A stretch of 64,000 bases of DNA, from the NCBI GenBank assembly GCA_032871835.1, contig CM065299.1, positions 94,905,152 through 94,969,151 of the forward strand, given 5' to 3'. A program made the translations under genes and the position numbers. A model generated the notes under the pieces. That model did not search any database. It was given only the letters and a program-made list of their open reading frames with translations, and was not told where the DNA came from. This document shows positions 1 through 13,651 of this stretch, one piece after another. Positions within the stretch are counted from its first letter, which is position 1, and the number at the start of each line of letters is the position of its first letter. The stretch comes from Dipteronia dyeriana. Its lineage: Eukaryota > Streptophyta > Magnoliopsida > Sapindales > Sapindaceae.

Positions 1-8
1 TTTTTTAC

Positions 9-97
9 AAGAAAACGAAAGGCCAAGGTTCTACTGTGATGGCTTGCTTGAAGAGGGTTGGAGAAGAGTATCTGAGAGACCTTGGTACGTTGGTCAT
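9..97 (-). CDS. candidate first coding exon of a gene running off the left edge
   Basis: Read on the minus strand, an ATG at 97-95 opens 29 codons up to a possible GT splice donor at 8-7, next to the window edge. Upstream there is a CT-rich leader (about 130-205) and a TATA-like sequence at 404-397, the usual layout of a plant promoter and 5' UTR. The peptide begins MTNVPRSLRYSSPTLFKQAI, with basic and hydroxylated residues that would suit an organellar targeting peptide, but I do not recognise the family. Without the donor the frame stops almost at once. This is inference from layout, not homology; it could equally be untranslated leader. Confidence 0.35.
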
Positions 98-396
98 GGT
101 TGATAAAACTCTAATATATTCTCATACCAACCATAAAAAAAGAGAGAGGAGAAGATACAATGACAATACACACAAGAGAAGAGAGATATAAAGAGAGAGA
201 GTGAGTGTGGAATTTTGAGAACACAAGCAGGTGGGTTTTTATTAAATTTACGACCAGAGTTTATTGTCTTTTTACATAGTCGTATTTTAGACGTTGGATT
301 AGAAAGATGATGATATCGAGACAGCACGGTGTTGTTGCAACAGACTAGTGAGTGAGTGAGTGATTGTGTAGGGGTGGGAATCCTACAATTTAGGTA

Positions 397-404
397 TATT
401 TATA
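397..404 (-). promoter_or_regulatory. TATA-like box for the left-edge gene candidate
   Basis: TATAAATA on the minus strand, about 300 bp upstream of the candidate ATG at 97. The sequence between includes CT-repeat runs typical of plant 5' leaders. Only position and motif support it. Confidence 0.3.
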
Positions 405-409
405 ATGGG

Positions 410-1195
410 TCCGGTATATTAATTCAAATTTAAGATTTAATTTTTTTATTTTAATAGATTAATATTAAATATTTAAATATAAATGAGTGGTTAAGATATT
501 CGAATTAAAACATTATAGCCATAAACTCAAGTTAAAATAATATGAACGATTTGTAATATATTATTATAGGTATAATATATTAATATAAGTAATCATATTT
601 TTGGCATCTATATTATTATAGATATAATAAAAATGTATTGATATGTATTAATCTAAATTGTGTATCTACGAAACAAAAATGAAAGAATTGTGTGGAATGG
701 AGTGACAAAAAGTATAATTAAGGAAGGAAAGAAAGGGCGATACACGTGGACGGTAAGTGGAGCTAAGGGAGGACAGGTGGGTGGTAGTAGGGTAGTGATT
801 CATAAGCATAGCCGACAATGAGGTGTCCATTACAGTGAGTCAATTTGTTTGGAGACAGCCAATAGCAACTCTTCAACATGTCCATGTAGACATTGAGCGT
901 GTCTCGTCGGGTTTTGGCCTCTACATATGTTTAGGGACACATATGCTCCTACGTACAAAACCCTTCATCGATTATTATTTTTTTAAATTTTTTTGTACTT
1001 TATAATATTCCATATTATTACTTTCTGTGGATTGGTCCCCAAGACCCCAATCCTTCTCCAAACATAAATTAAACCCTCAGAAAAAATAAATAAATAAATT
1101 ACAACATGGTAAGTAATTTATTATTATCATATTATTAACAAAATCGCACCTTCATTTTTATGGATATATCCGAACCTACATTGCTATTCAAATTA

Positions 1196-1248
<53 letters not shown>

Positions 1249-4200
1249 TCGAAAATCAACCCTTACCACATCAGTGATATTTGAATTCTACTTGCTGCCT
1301 CTTAACCAAAATTAAAAGATAATGATATAATTTATCACATGTAATAAACTAAAAGTATATCTAATGTAAACATGGTTTTTTTTTTTAAAAAAAAATACAA
1401 CGAAGAATTAATAGATATTTTTATTTATAAATATATCTTCCATACATTCGTCAGTGATTAAAAAAAATATATTAGATATTATCGTTATGATTATCTGCTT
1501 CCGGACAGTCTGTTGTATAACTATTTTTTTCATTTGACTTAGTAAATATTTAAAAATGACATTAATTTTTCATATATTTTTAGTAAAAAAATAGAAAAAA
1601 AAAGACATATCATTAAAAAAAATTGTATTTTAAATAGAAATATTATATACTAGATATTGAGTTGATTATCTATCAAAACCATTTTTAAATTTTAATGTTA
1701 AATAAGAAACAAAATATAAATCTGTTGATATTTCTATCATCTTAATGATTATAGATACGTAAACCTCCTTTACATGGGAAATACTTTAATAGCCATTAAA
1801 AATAATATTTTTACTGTTAAGAAATTGTTCAAAATTGGATTATACTTTCCATTTTAAAACAATTACCTACTTTTTCCAGGAAAAAAAAAAGACAATTACC
1901 AACTACTTTTGTTGTTAATATCTTGATAATGTGATAAAATTGGTTAGAAAGGAATCTTTCGTGTACCATTCCATGTATGCCGTTGGATACACGAGAAGTA
2001 GTTTCTTCACCGTTGGATACTCAATTAAATTAATAAAGACGACAGTGGGGTCCCCTTAGGAGAGAGGACGTACTCTGCACGGACTGAATATATGGTGCAA
2101 ACATAGTAATGGAATAAAATCGGAAGTAGAATGACGAAACCGTCCTTTACTTTTCGGGTTAAATACCCCGTCTCATGGGACCCGAAAATCTGACTGCCTA
2201 GATATGCTGCTGGATTTCATTGTCAAACTACAGTGTGTGAATTTTCTCACGGACTATAACCCATTTGATTTTTCAACTTTAACACCAAATGGTTTCCATT
2301 CATTTATTTTATTTTATTTTTTAACTGTTAAAATCACTAAACCCCTAAAACCATTTATTTTGAATCGTCAATTTTCACTTAATAAAAATTTAATGGAATT
2401 TAATATAAAATTTTACTTCCAAAACTTTACTTACTAATTTAATCTATTTTTTTAAATCCTAATGATAATTATTATATATATATATATATATTCTGTGGTA
2501 TTATGGTTTGTCTCATTTAATATCATTAAGTGTAATTAATTGATAATGACATTCAATTTAAAACAACCAAAAAAGGGTCCAGAATAATATAAAATTAAAA
2601 TATTATTAATAACTAAATAAATTTATTTTAGAATTATTAATTTACATGTTAGAATTATTCTTAATATATTAAAATATAAATATATAACAAATAATATTTA
2701 GAAATGTATAGATGTAAAAGTATTTATTTTGTTTTAAAAAAAATATTTATTTTTAGATATTTCTAACCTAGTGAAAAAAAAAATATTATTTTCAGTTTTT
2801 CAATAACATTTGGTATTATTATGTCTTTAAATAAAAAATCAAATTGAGCATATATGCACACTTGGCTGTGATTGTGAGTCTATCACCAATTAGTCACCAA
2901 TATATTTGATTTTTTTTTTTTAAATAAATTCCTATACAATTATACATCACATCTCAGAAAGGATAATTATACATCTCTATATTATATCTAGTGGTTAGGT
3001 GTTTGAGTTTCATTATATATATTTTAAAAGTATGTGTAAAGAATTTTTCTCCCATTTTATATAGCAATTATATCCAAATAATAGTTGTATTAAAAAAAAA
3101 AAACCCTATACATTCGATGTCAACTTCAATGGATCTTATCCTTTTGATGCTATGTTGCTGCTAAGCTGGCAAGCATTTTATGTGATTGTAATGTTAATAA
3201 AAAAGATTTTGCTAATTAACTGTGTTAAGAGAAAGGGAATGTAGATTGATTGGGAATTTGGGATGTGATTTTTTGTGTCCATAACTATTTTAACCAATTC
3301 AATTTCTTCCTTTATGTAATTTTTTATTCTACACCAATAATTTTACATGGATTAATTACGAATACAGATGTCCAAATTCTGGCCAAAATGAAATCTTGTC
3401 ATCTGGGGTCAGTCAAATCAATCACTGAAAACTCTAAAGGAAAACTCTCAAGTTTGAATTTTTTTTGACGTTGAAATGTATGAAATACGAATCATATCAC
3501 TTTAAAAGAAAAATAAAAAAAAACTATGAAAGATTTTTCAATCTTATGTACTGTATACAGTTGTTTATTTTTAATTTCTTAAAATAATTTCAAATTTGAT
3601 TTTATTAATAATTTTTTATTTTATTTTTAAAAAACAAAAATTTTAAAAATACTAAAAAAAATAATATGTATATATTTTTTTTCACTTTGAATGCAAGTCC
3701 CACCTTCTCTCATATATCCTCTCATTTTTTGTTTTTGCTTTCCGGTTCTCATATCTCTAATCTTCTTTCTCCTCCTTTCTTCTCGTCTTTTGTCCTTTAT
3801 TTCTTCATCAGTCTCTTCTTACTTTTTTTCCCCTTTTTATCTTTGATTTGGAGGAGCAGATCCATCCATCTACCCTCTATTTCTTTGCAAGTTTTTTTAA
3901 TTTTCTTTTTCTTTGTTTAAAGTTTTTATATTTTATATAAAAAATTAATTCTCCATTATTTGTTAAGAGTTTTTTTAGAAGGAATTTACGATATTCGAAT
4001 GTTATCGTGTTTGGTTTGTTTTAAATGAATGTGCTTTATTTTGATTTTTTAGGTTTGTTTTTGATAAATTGATAATGATGTTTGATATTCTGGATTTGTG
4101 TTGATCGTATGAGTTTGATTTTCTAGATTGTTAATAATTGTGGTTAATATTTTGATTTTATGGGGTGTTGAAAATTCTCAGATTTTATCAAGTCTGGAAA

Positions 4201-4286
4201 TTCACATACATTTTTTTTCAAATCAAATCTGGAAAATTTTCAACTTATTAAAAAATAATATTATAAAAAATATAATTTTTAATATT
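410..4286. other. A+T-rich non-genic stretch
   Basis: I see no gene here. Open frames (for example 2204-2437 and 3666-3920) are runs of F, S, L, I and K caused by T- and A-rich composition and lack domain-like character. A (TA)n microsatellite lies at about 1201-1245 and a shorter one at about 2471-2491. Confidence 0.7.
1201..1246. repeat. (TA)n microsatellite
   Basis: About 22 uninterrupted TA dinucleotides seen directly. Confidence 0.95.
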
Positions 4287-4491
4287 TTACCGTTAATTTA
4301 CAAGACTTATTTTTTATATTTTCATTTTTATAATACAACTTTCAGTGCTACCAGACATGTTTTTACGGATTTCAAAACTGATATAAAAAATATTATTTTC
4401 ATTTTTATTTTTATTTTCGAAAAATGATCAACAAAATACGTTTACAGGACGGTCTTTTAATTTTATTTTCATTTTATAGGACGGTACCTTA
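4287..4491. mobile_element. fragment of the inverted-repeat MITE family (right-hand end)
   Basis: The stretch reads like the right end of the elements at 24683-25735 and 43180-44070: a TTTCAGTGCTACCAGAC block, a gap with TTTTTATTTTCGAAAAA, then TTTACAGGACGGTC. A second short copy of the terminal ACGG motif follows at about 4477-4488. The left half is missing. Confidence 0.6.
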
Positions 4492-4534
4492 ATTTCTATG
4501 ATTGTGATTCGGTGATAGGGTACGGCTAAAGTCC

Positions 4535-4582
<48 letters not shown>
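4535..4582. repeat. (AAT)n microsatellite
   Basis: About 15 AAT/ATA trinucleotides in a row. The minus-strand poly-isoleucine frame here is a by-product of this repeat. Confidence 0.95.
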
Positions 4583-7500
4583 GAAGGGTTTGTGGGCAAC
4601 AACATGAAAAGGGAATGAGAGAATCCCCGTAACTTTTGGTGCCGTTTTTTTGGCCAAAAAGAAAAGGAATTTTTTTTTAAAAAAAATCCCCACAAATGAA
4701 TGGAGAATTCTGTCAAGTCACTAAATGAATGGAAGAATATTTCCAAGTATATCTACTCATATTCATATTTTGAGACAATTTACATTCATAATTATTGAAT
4801 AATATTAAATCATCTTAAAAAAAGTTTTTGATTTTTGAATGGAAACTCCCTTGGCATGCAATCAAAGTAACAAGTCATCAAGAAAGCAGCTCCAATCACT
4901 CACAATATGTGCACTTTTTCAATAATCTATCCACATTCGAAAATAATAATAATGAGGAAACATATATGATGGGGGAGAGATGCAAAGTCAAGTAAGTGGG
5001 GGATGGAAAAGAATTCAAAGTGGAGGAATGTGTGTATCTTTTTGAAGTAAGCAAATGCTATTATTTAAAGATATATATATGTTTTTTACATGTAATCGAT
5101 TCTCTCTTATGTATAAATCAACCGTTATAAGTACGGTTGAGACTTTTTCATACTCTACGATTTAAAATGTAAAGACGAAATTTGTACAGTCGGACCGTGA
5201 AAGGGCAGGTGTTTGGAATTGGAGCACGTAATATAGACGCATGCCTTCTGGAGAGCTTGGCATCTTATTCTTTAGGTACACGTCGTTGTTTAAATTGCAA
5301 GCAGAGAAGGAGATTGTTGGTTAGTCAAGTCCGATTATTGATTTTAGAAAATAGAATTAGAATTAGAATTAGAATCCGTGAAGTCAAGTCCACTTCACAA
5401 TTAGTACTGCAAGATACCTCTCTATGTGCTAATCTGATTTGAAATAAACCTGTCTAGTTTCAATCTTTTTTGGGGTTATTATATTATGGTTGGTGTAGGG
5501 TTTTTCAAAAACAAGTTTAAATGTGAATATGCTCATGATTTATGGAGCATATCGTTTACTTTTAAATTAGTTTGTTAAGTACATGTGCTGAAACCACAAT
5601 ACAACGCGGCTTGGTGGTGAGAACATACTCATTCAGACTGAAAAAATAATAGTGAATATATCACAGGTTCCTGTCGTTGACGTCATATCTGGCACTTTTA
5701 AAAATGTTCATAATCAGCTGAGAAGCCCAACATGAAAATTTGAGAATGAACGTTCATTAACTCGGACTTGCTCATCTAATTGTGTCCAATAAACTATGAG
5801 CCTGTAGTGGATGATATTGAAAGTTGAAAGTTGGAAGCTGCCTAGGCAACAAAATAAAATAAAAAATTCAAAGATTGGGCTATAGCCCAAAGAAGAGACT
5901 GTTGGTTTATAATGCTTGCTTATAAAAGATGGCTTAACTGGGTCTTCCAATGAAAACTGGACTGTAACAGGCTGGTGAAATGGGTTATCTTCTGTCCGGT
6001 TAAGCTGAACAGTGATATTTGAGAGGCCCCTTTCGGGTACTTATTGACTGCATCTACTATTATTTACATAAGAGCTGCCAAGGAAGTGAATTTAAGCATA
6101 TATTATCTAACTATAAAATTTGCAATGGGGACGATTATTTGCATTTGGTTGTGTTCAGTGATGTAGAACAAGTGGCTGAGTCCTACATGATTTTGTGGGA
6201 CCATCCTAAATCTCAGAATAAATTACTCTAATTGAAGGGAATCGACGAGATCTTCTGAACTAAACACCTTTGGTGTTACGACACGACATTTTTCGACCAA
6301 ATTCCATCATTTAGGCCCCGAAATTGCAGTTCTTTCATTTTTAGGAAATTTCCTTTTTAGTCATAAGTTGATTTTGACATGTCAGAACCGTCTTCCGTTA
6401 ATTCCGGCTTGTTTGTTGTCGTTAGTATATTTTCTTTCCGTAACTTTTATGATTTCACTATTTTTGACAGTTTTGGCTATTTTTTACAGCTTTTAATATG
6501 TAATCCTGTTTCTTGTCCAATAAGAATTCGGGTTAGAAATTTTATTTTAAATAGCCTTGTAAGCCGAAAGGCTCAGCAGTTGATCATTCAATAAAATTTT
6601 AGACTTGTTTTTTTTTTCTGGTGGATTCCAGTTTCAATAGAATTTAGACGTCAGTCTAGTTCTTTTACGTTTTCATTGCATCATTCGGTGTTCACTCACT
6701 ACGTTTAAATGTTTGTGGTCAAGTACGTAAATTATTTTTCTTAATTGATGTAGAAGAAACATATATAAGTTGCAGCATTATATATATATGACTTCGCTGA
6801 TCAAAAGTGATTCTGGATGAGCAAGTAAACAAGTGACAAGGTCAAGTTTTAATGTCGCACAAAACTTCAAGCTAGGCTTCAACAAAAATAATTCATTAGA
6901 TTGTACACACCTGTATGTGTGTAATTAAGCCAATCATAAATGGAGAAGTCCTCAACAGCGTATTAACAACATAACTAACCATTTATTTTAGTTGATGAAA
7001 AAAACATTTTACAGTGTTTGATATTAAATTTATAGGGTTGATGGTGAATTTTTCCACGAATAAAAACAAAATAGTTAACACTTTTACTATTTTTCAATCC
7101 TACAACCCCAAGTCAAGAAAAAGTTATAGAGCAATAAGTCTTGGTCAATTTTTACACACCAATCATTCATGGAATTAAAGTTGTGGCCACAATAAAGCTT
7201 TTAAAGGTATTCATTAGCGATGGCCCAACTAGTACATCTATCTTCGAAAAACAAATTAAGGGTAGGCTAGGGCCTTAAAGCAAGTCTCGAAAATCATCAA
7301 GTAAAGCAAAGCAACAAAGGTTTTACTTTTTATGTTTTTTTGTAAAAAGTCAAAAAGATGCAATTTCCCAGAAGCTACTTCTTTATCAGACAGCATTCAT
7401 ACAATACAAACCCTTTTGATAATTGATAATGTAAAATCAACACAGTCAACACAACACATTGGTTTCATTTACTAATTACTACTATTCTCTATAAATGTGC

Positions 7501-7684
7501 TACAAATACTTAAATTATTGGTTGATCTCTTATATTAATGGTGAATACAAATTCTAAATAAAATAAACTAAACTGACATAAATACATAATTTGCTTCCTA
7601 GATTCCAAACCAGGTTTTTGAAATGAGAACTTTCTTTGGGACAACACGGTTTGGAAGATCACAAACAGATCACAGATAGCAGAA

Positions 7685-7716
<32 letters not shown>

Positions 7717-9320
7717 TCTTGGATCAACTTCTTGCTGACGTTTTTTTTTTTTTTTTTATTCAAGTGTTGTAATGTGAAGATGGTAGAGAGAAAAAGAGAG
7801 ACAAAATATAGCTGTGAAAAGCCTAGTGTTGCTGGCATATTGTGTAACGTGTTACCCTATACCCTAGAAGCCATTCTTTTCTTCTTGTATTCCATTTTAG
7901 AGGCACTGTGCCTCTGCTTCTTGTCTTTCAAATTATGGTACAATGGGGAAAATAGACATGAAAATTCACTACACCCTTTAAAACCCTTGTAAAATGTCCT
8001 CCAATAAAGTAATAACAAGAATAAATCTTTCAACTTCAAATCATAGTTACCCATTTAATTAAGCATGTAATTCACCTAGACAATGTTCCTTAAACACATA
8101 GGAGAAATCAAGTATAAAGTTATTTTTTTCTTCTTTTACATACATCTTGCTTGAAAAATGCAGAATGAAATACTTTTATGTTCAAGTACTGGATATTATT
8201 TTTGCTAATATTCTCAATCAAAGTGATCGAAGAATAAACCAAGTAGTTAAGGAGGAGATGGACAAGGCACATTTTCATGGAACGAGTAAGATAAACTATA
8301 TATAATGAATTTTGGACAATGAGATACGGATGGATATGTTTAAACTAGGGTTTTGAATCAGGAGATGAAGCTGAGGCCAGTATACCCACACACCCATATC
8401 AGATCATAACCACAGACTTAATTACAAGTCTCTTTTTAGCAGAAGATGTCGTGGTCCTGAGTTCAAATCTACATGATATGTTTGTTACATTTACAGGGTA
8501 AAATATATATATATAAGGAAAATCATCATTGTTCAGTTCAATAATAGATGAATTAAGAAACAACAATAATAGAAGATTTAAAATACTTCCCTGAACCACA
8601 GAATTTAAGTTGGTAAATAATGCAACGTACATCCATCTGAATCCACAGAAACTAGGCCAATTCATTAGAGATGCAATATAAGATTTAGATTTGTAAAGAA
8701 CACAGCACAAGTAATTGACAAATAGGGACATATATTGCAAAGTAATTACCTCAAAGTTTTATGAAAAAAAAAACAAAAAACAAAAAACTAATTAAAATTC
8801 AAGGATATGTGGTTATAATAGTGTGAAATGGAATTTTCCAACAGTGGCGCAGAAAAGGGAACACTTTCTTGCTTGCACATCTTTAACTAGCTTTACACTT
8901 CTTCTTTTTTTTTTTTCAAAAGATTTACAGTGAGAAAGGCGAATTGCTGTGAAATGAAACCCTAAGAGAGAGAAAAAGAAAGAGAATGTTTACCAAAGTT
9001 CAAAGGCAGATCTGAAACTAGCAGAAACAGACAGATCAGATACTGGAAGCCATCATGAGAAAAAATCTATCTAATAATGAAGCACAAAAGGGTTTTAGAC
9101 TGACAAAAGAAAATAAAAACCATCATAGCATCTTCAGAAGAAAAAAGAGTAATGATGATAGAGCTTTAGATGATACAAAATGGTCAAATACTTCCATCAT
9201 TACACCAATCTGCACAACCCTAACAACCTTAATTACTCTATAAATCTATATATATAAACCCACAATTTAAAACAAAAAAGAGAGATATAGAAACAGCCAG
9301 CAAACCTTTACATGCAAGTT
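4583..9320. other. non-genic stretch downstream of MIR166
   Basis: No protein gene can be supported. Frames such as 5182-5442, 7636-7992 and 8399-8740 have no recognisable domain and are rich in simple-sequence runs (CT and TA repeats at about 7686-7715, a T run at 7741-7756). The part just below 9340 may belong to the 3' portion of the primary MIR166 transcript, which I cannot delimit. Confidence 0.6.
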
Positions 9321-9341
9321 GGCCATGGAAGCAATAATTGG

Positions 9342-9362
9342 GGGGAATGAAGCCTGGTCCGA
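9342..9362 (-). ncRNA. miR166: mature miR166 guide strand
   Basis: A 21-nt guide identical to the miR166 consensus as known from established plant families. It begins with U, as AGO1 clients usually do. It sits on the 3' arm of the hairpin. Confidence 0.96.
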
Positions 9363-9445
9363 GGACACTAACAAATGATCTATACAAAAATTGATAGAAT
9401 TGAAAACATTTTAGATCTATAGAATTGATGATCAAAAGTAAGAGT

Positions 9446-9466
9446 CCTCGAGCCAGACAACATTCC
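9446..9466 (-). ncRNA. miR166*: miR166 star strand
   Basis: Lies on the 5' arm and pairs with the guide with a few mismatches and the expected register. It begins GGAATGTTGTCTGGC. Confidence 0.93.
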
Positions 9467-9641
9467 CCTCAAAAGAAAAAGCCTCCCTTCTTGTTGACTT
9501 AAAAAATCTTCAAAATTCAATCTTGATAATAAATGTTTTTGTGGGTGTGTGTTTGTTGTGGTTTCTCTTATCACACTCTTATCTCTTTATTTATCCCCCA
9601 AGAGTCTCGCCTTCCTTCAAGGGGGAGGATAAAGAGATAGA

Positions 9642-9659
9642 GAAAGAGAGAGAGAGAGA
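9642..9659 (-). repeat. CT/GA repeat in the likely pri-miR166 leader
   Basis: A GA run on the plus strand reads as CT repeats in the minus-strand primary transcript, between the candidate TATA box and the hairpin. Confidence 0.7.
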
Positions 9660-9770
9660 TGGGTGTGGGGGGATATTTTTTTTTTGTTTGTTTGGTTTGG
9701 TTTGGTGTGGTGATTCACATGAGAAGAGATGAGATGTGATGATGAAGAGAATGATAAGGGTGGAGAGGGG

Positions 9771-9777
9771 GTTTATA
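9771..9777 (-). promoter_or_regulatory. candidate TATA box of MIR166
   Basis: TATAAAC on the minus strand, about 300 bp upstream of the star strand. This would start transcription near 9740 and give a leader of roughly 270 nt before the hairpin, a normal spacing for plant MIR166 genes. No expression data. Confidence 0.55.
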
Positions 9778-9779
9778 AC

Positions 9780-12290
9780 AAGAGTAAAAAGAGTGAGAAG
9801 CCAACGTTAAAAAAGACAAAACATTGCTGCACAACAGACCCTACCACTGGTTTCTCACTTCCAGAAATGACCACGACCCCATGCACAAACTGTTTTAACT
9901 CTCTCCCACTCTCCCTCAATATTGTATGTATTTTTAGTAGAATTTTTAAACCCACAATTACCCACCGTTGGATGTCCCTGATTATCATGATGTTAACAAG
10001 TCGTACGTGTGTGGTTATAACTTTAAAATGTGTACAAAAATGGCTAAAACAATTAGATTTTGGGTATGTGATGGTTTGATGGTGTCATCAAAACATAATA
10101 AACTACTACAACCACTGTCTATGCATATGTAGCCTATATAGATAGATATGTTTGAAGACCCATTATGGACCGTAGGATTGGGAGAAGAAATTGTACTGTG
10201 ATTGGAAGTAGATTGTAATGATGATATAAATAATTGAATGAAAAAGGAATCAAAGTAAAGGAAGGATACAAGTGAGTCAGAGGAGTGGTTGAGTTATTGA
10301 GCTGCCCGATAATAGAAAACCCCATTTAATATATCTTATATCTACAAATGTTTAATTTTTGAAAAAAAAAATGGTAGATAATAATAATAAAGTATTATTA
10401 TTGACACCTTTTTTTAAATAAAAACTTTTGTTTTTCATGAAAAAGGAGCCCTCGTCTGGCGTGTCACTTTTAGGGTTGGCGAGGAATTCGATGCGATGAC
10501 CGACAGATAGGGTTGGGGGTCCACGCTTTCCTTTTCACTTCGCCTTTTACCCTCTCCACCCTAAACCCAATTCCTCGGCGACTATCAGCCTAGGTCAAAA
10601 TATCACTGCGTTTTCTCATTGGAAACCCAAAATGTTTCGAATTTTACATGAATTACCAAAGTAAAAAATTCAACCCCATTTGTCACAAAGTGTTTAATGT
10701 ATTGACCTTTAATGGTGTCCCTAGAAAGGACACTAAGAGAGCTAAAGAAGATTTGCGAAAACAATAACAAATCTTGAAAGAGATTTTCAGAAGAACAGAT
10801 AGGAAACACATGCATGCATCTAATTATATGCGAAGATGCTATAATCCTTTGCATGGCCTCCATTTTATTCCCTGGAAAAAAGGGAATGTGACCTTGAAAT
10901 GATCCTTATTTTACTATCTAGGTGTTAAGATAGAGACTTGGCAGTTGGCACTACCATATTATTTGATATTTCACTCCAGGCAGGTCCTCAATTTAAGGTC
11001 GACCCTTTTTTTTCCCTGTCTTTTTCTTGTTAGGACACTAGTCTCTTTCATTTTTTTCCCCTTAATCGGGTGGAAATCAGAGAATACGTATTGCATTAAG
11101 CCATTAACTGAGCTTGCTTGATTTTAACACTATAGTATAGATCGTGTAGTTTTCATTTTTGAAATATGACACTAAACATGTCTGTCAGGATTTACCGATT
11201 TACCGATCTACATCAAAGGTTCTGATTCGAAATTATTGCCGTAAACAATGAGGAGATTTAAACACCACTTGAATTAAAATAAGATATGCACTTAGATAGA
11301 GTATAATATATATAGTACATCGAACATAAGACCAGCTGATATCAAAAGTTACGTCACAATATATATTAATACTATCAGAAACTATATACTCTCACAATCT
11401 TGTTTGCTAAATAATACTCCTAGTGAAACTTGAATTTCAAACTTAACTCAAATTTTAGTGATAATCGATGGCTATATATAATTATATATATCGGTGTTGA
11501 AGCTAATTTTGTTCTAGTAATTTAACATTGACCCAACAAAGTAAAAAGTAAATGGATTCCACATTTTAGTTTCAATGCAAAAAAATTAATAAGAGATAGA
11601 TAGAGAGATGATGGAGAGAAGTGTAAGAGGTGAGTACGTACCATCACATTCATTAACAATGGATTAATTGCAATGGCAGTAGATCACATAACCTGTAACA
11701 TATTTCAGATGTCCTTCTGAAATTGAATCAGAAAGGACACTGTGGATACACAAGCTGCTACAGTGATCTTTTTTGTCAATACATATCCCCCAACTTGCAT
11801 TTTAATTTCTACTTAATTAATTCCCTCTCATATAGGATATATATATCCCAGCTGTTTACCTTGAATTGATATGGAAATTAATTTTTTGTATCTAATAATT
11901 TATCTTTATAGCACCCACCATCAACATCAATTTCTGTTTAATCCACAATTACTGCTACTAGCTTGCTATTAATTGATGATCATGATTAACAGGATTCAAT
12001 CTCCAATCTCCATATATAATTCAAGACAAATCCACGTGCTCCAAAAGGCCTCTCAAATCAATCAGAGATAATTAGTCTTCAATAATATAAAAATCAATCA
12101 CATGAGGCCAATATTATCCAATAATTAGAAATAAAAGTCAATGAAAATAGTATAAGCTAGACCTTTTTTCCCTTATAAATGGGATGCTGTTGTTACTTGT
12201 TAGTAATTGTAATGCAACTTTAATCAAATCATCATCAAATCAACCAAACAATTTTGGCAATAAACTCAACCTTAATGAACAATTATTAAT

Positions 12291-12345
<55 letters not shown>

Positions 12346-13650
12346 AAAGAGAATCGGCGCTAATTGTGCATGTAAACCAAACACATATATACATTCTTGT
12401 ATTGTGGTGCCCGGAAGATGTGCTGCAAAAATGCTACATTAACCTCTCACACAACCACTCACCACCCACCAAAGGCTCCACCATTCCCTCACTCTCTCTC
12501 TCTCTCTCTACTACTGTATATCCGAGTGACAAACGGAGAGGACGATACTGGCTCCAGATTTCAACGCTTTAAAAGTTTTTGAAAATTGTGTGTATGTATA
12601 TATTTATATTTATAGAGATTAGAGAGAGTGAGATAGGAACAACACGTAAATGTCAAATCCTGCATCTCCAACCCAGGTTGTCGACTCCTCGATTATAATA
12701 TTAATTACTATAGTTCTCCTTTTTAACAACTAATAAGAAAGAAAAAAAATAAATTAAATTCAAATTTGTAACAAAGAAGGACCAGTATTATTTATCTCTC
12801 TGGCGTTCTGGCCCAAGTAGCTTGATTTCCTCCGACACCACCTGGGTCCTTGATACTTATGTTCACTGTTCTCCATATGCATGGTCACGTGCTCTCTCTC
12901 TCTCTCGATTCTTTAATTAAAATCCCATTGAAAAATTAATAATTAAGAAGAAGAAGAAAAAATATATATATATATGGAAAAAAGAGGAGTGGTTGAAAAG
13001 CAACAAAAGGCTTAGAAAACTTTTTAGAGCTAGCTTTTTGCCACTCAAGTCAATTTGGTGTCTTCATCGAGAAGGAGAGAGATGGAGAGATACTCAATTC
13101 TCTGTAAAGCAAAACAAACGTACAAAGGAAAACGAAAGCTTACGTGGGTTGTGTTGTTAATAAGTAGAAATTTTCAACTAGTAGACATATATATTAGACA
13201 AGCGTTTTATTTATTTTTCACGCAATCCTATAATTTTGTTTGACAACCTTAAAATTCAATTTCATTAAAGGAAAACGAGTAAATTTATTAACTAAAATGG
13301 GTTTAAAGCTCAGAAAAACTACTTCTCTGTAGCCTATAGGGCTGTAGCATTGTAATTAGTGAAAGTACTAAGTACAGTATCTCCTCTTTGTTTGTTCTAT
13401 TTATTTCGTTCTTTGTACTAATAGAATCCAAATCATCTTGTACCAAGTACAATTAATATGCTATTTGTACATTATTCAACTGCTAGGTACCACATAAGCA
13501 CAATTTAATCAAAAATAATTGAACTCTTTAATTTATGATCTCATGATCAACAAATATACCAGATGGAATTATCAATCTTTGCATTTTGGATCCTGGTAAA
13601 TTTTTCCTGATACATCTACCTAGCTCCCAATAGCATTTTTGCACTTCACA
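9780..13650. other. non-genic stretch upstream of MIR166
   Basis: No gene is supported. The first kilobase or so is probably MIR166 promoter DNA. There is a more G+C-rich patch at about 10445-10590 whose nature I do not recognise, and CT/TA microsatellites at 12292-12336 and about 12490-12510. Confidence 0.6.
12292..12336. repeat. (TA)n microsatellite
   Basis: About 22 TA dinucleotides followed by TATG repeats. Confidence 0.95.
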
Positions 13651-13651
13651 A

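Larger units (their letters stand above)
9335..9475 (-). ncRNA. MIR166: MIR166 microRNA precursor hairpin
   Basis: On the minus strand the 3' arm (9362-9342) is the 21-nt mature miR166: it starts TCGGACCAGGCTTCATT and ends in CCCC. The 5' arm (9466-9446) is a typical miR166 star strand, starting GGAATGTTGTCTGGCTCG. The arms pair over about 27 bp, continuing into a GAGGAC/GTCCTC stem, with a loop of about 80 nt. Arm order (star 5', guide 3') and the offset fit the family. miR166 directs cleavage of class III HD-Zip mRNAs (PHB, PHV, REV, CNA and ATHB8 types) and so sets leaf polarity, meristem and vascular patterning. It acts after processing by DCL1, in AGO1 and especially AGO10 complexes. Which paralogue (a, b, c...) cannot be said from the hairpin alone. 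Confidence 0.97.

Noticed and set aside
5182..5442. 86-codon frame ending in IRIRIRI repeats
   Set aside because: The repeats come from a short GAATTA microsatellite; no recognisable family.
7636..7992. 118-codon plus-strand frame
   Set aside because: Begins in CT/TA microsatellites and a T run; no domain or codon-use support, and no flanking gene structure.
8430..8475. Box B-like GAGTTCAAATC suggesting a tRNA or SINE
   Set aside because: No box A at the right distance and no cloverleaf.
11710..11750. Short hairpin GTCCTTCTGA/TCAGAAAGGAC considered as a microRNA
   Set aside because: The stem is only about 10 bp with a 7-nt loop, too short for a plant miRNA duplex, and it matches no known family.
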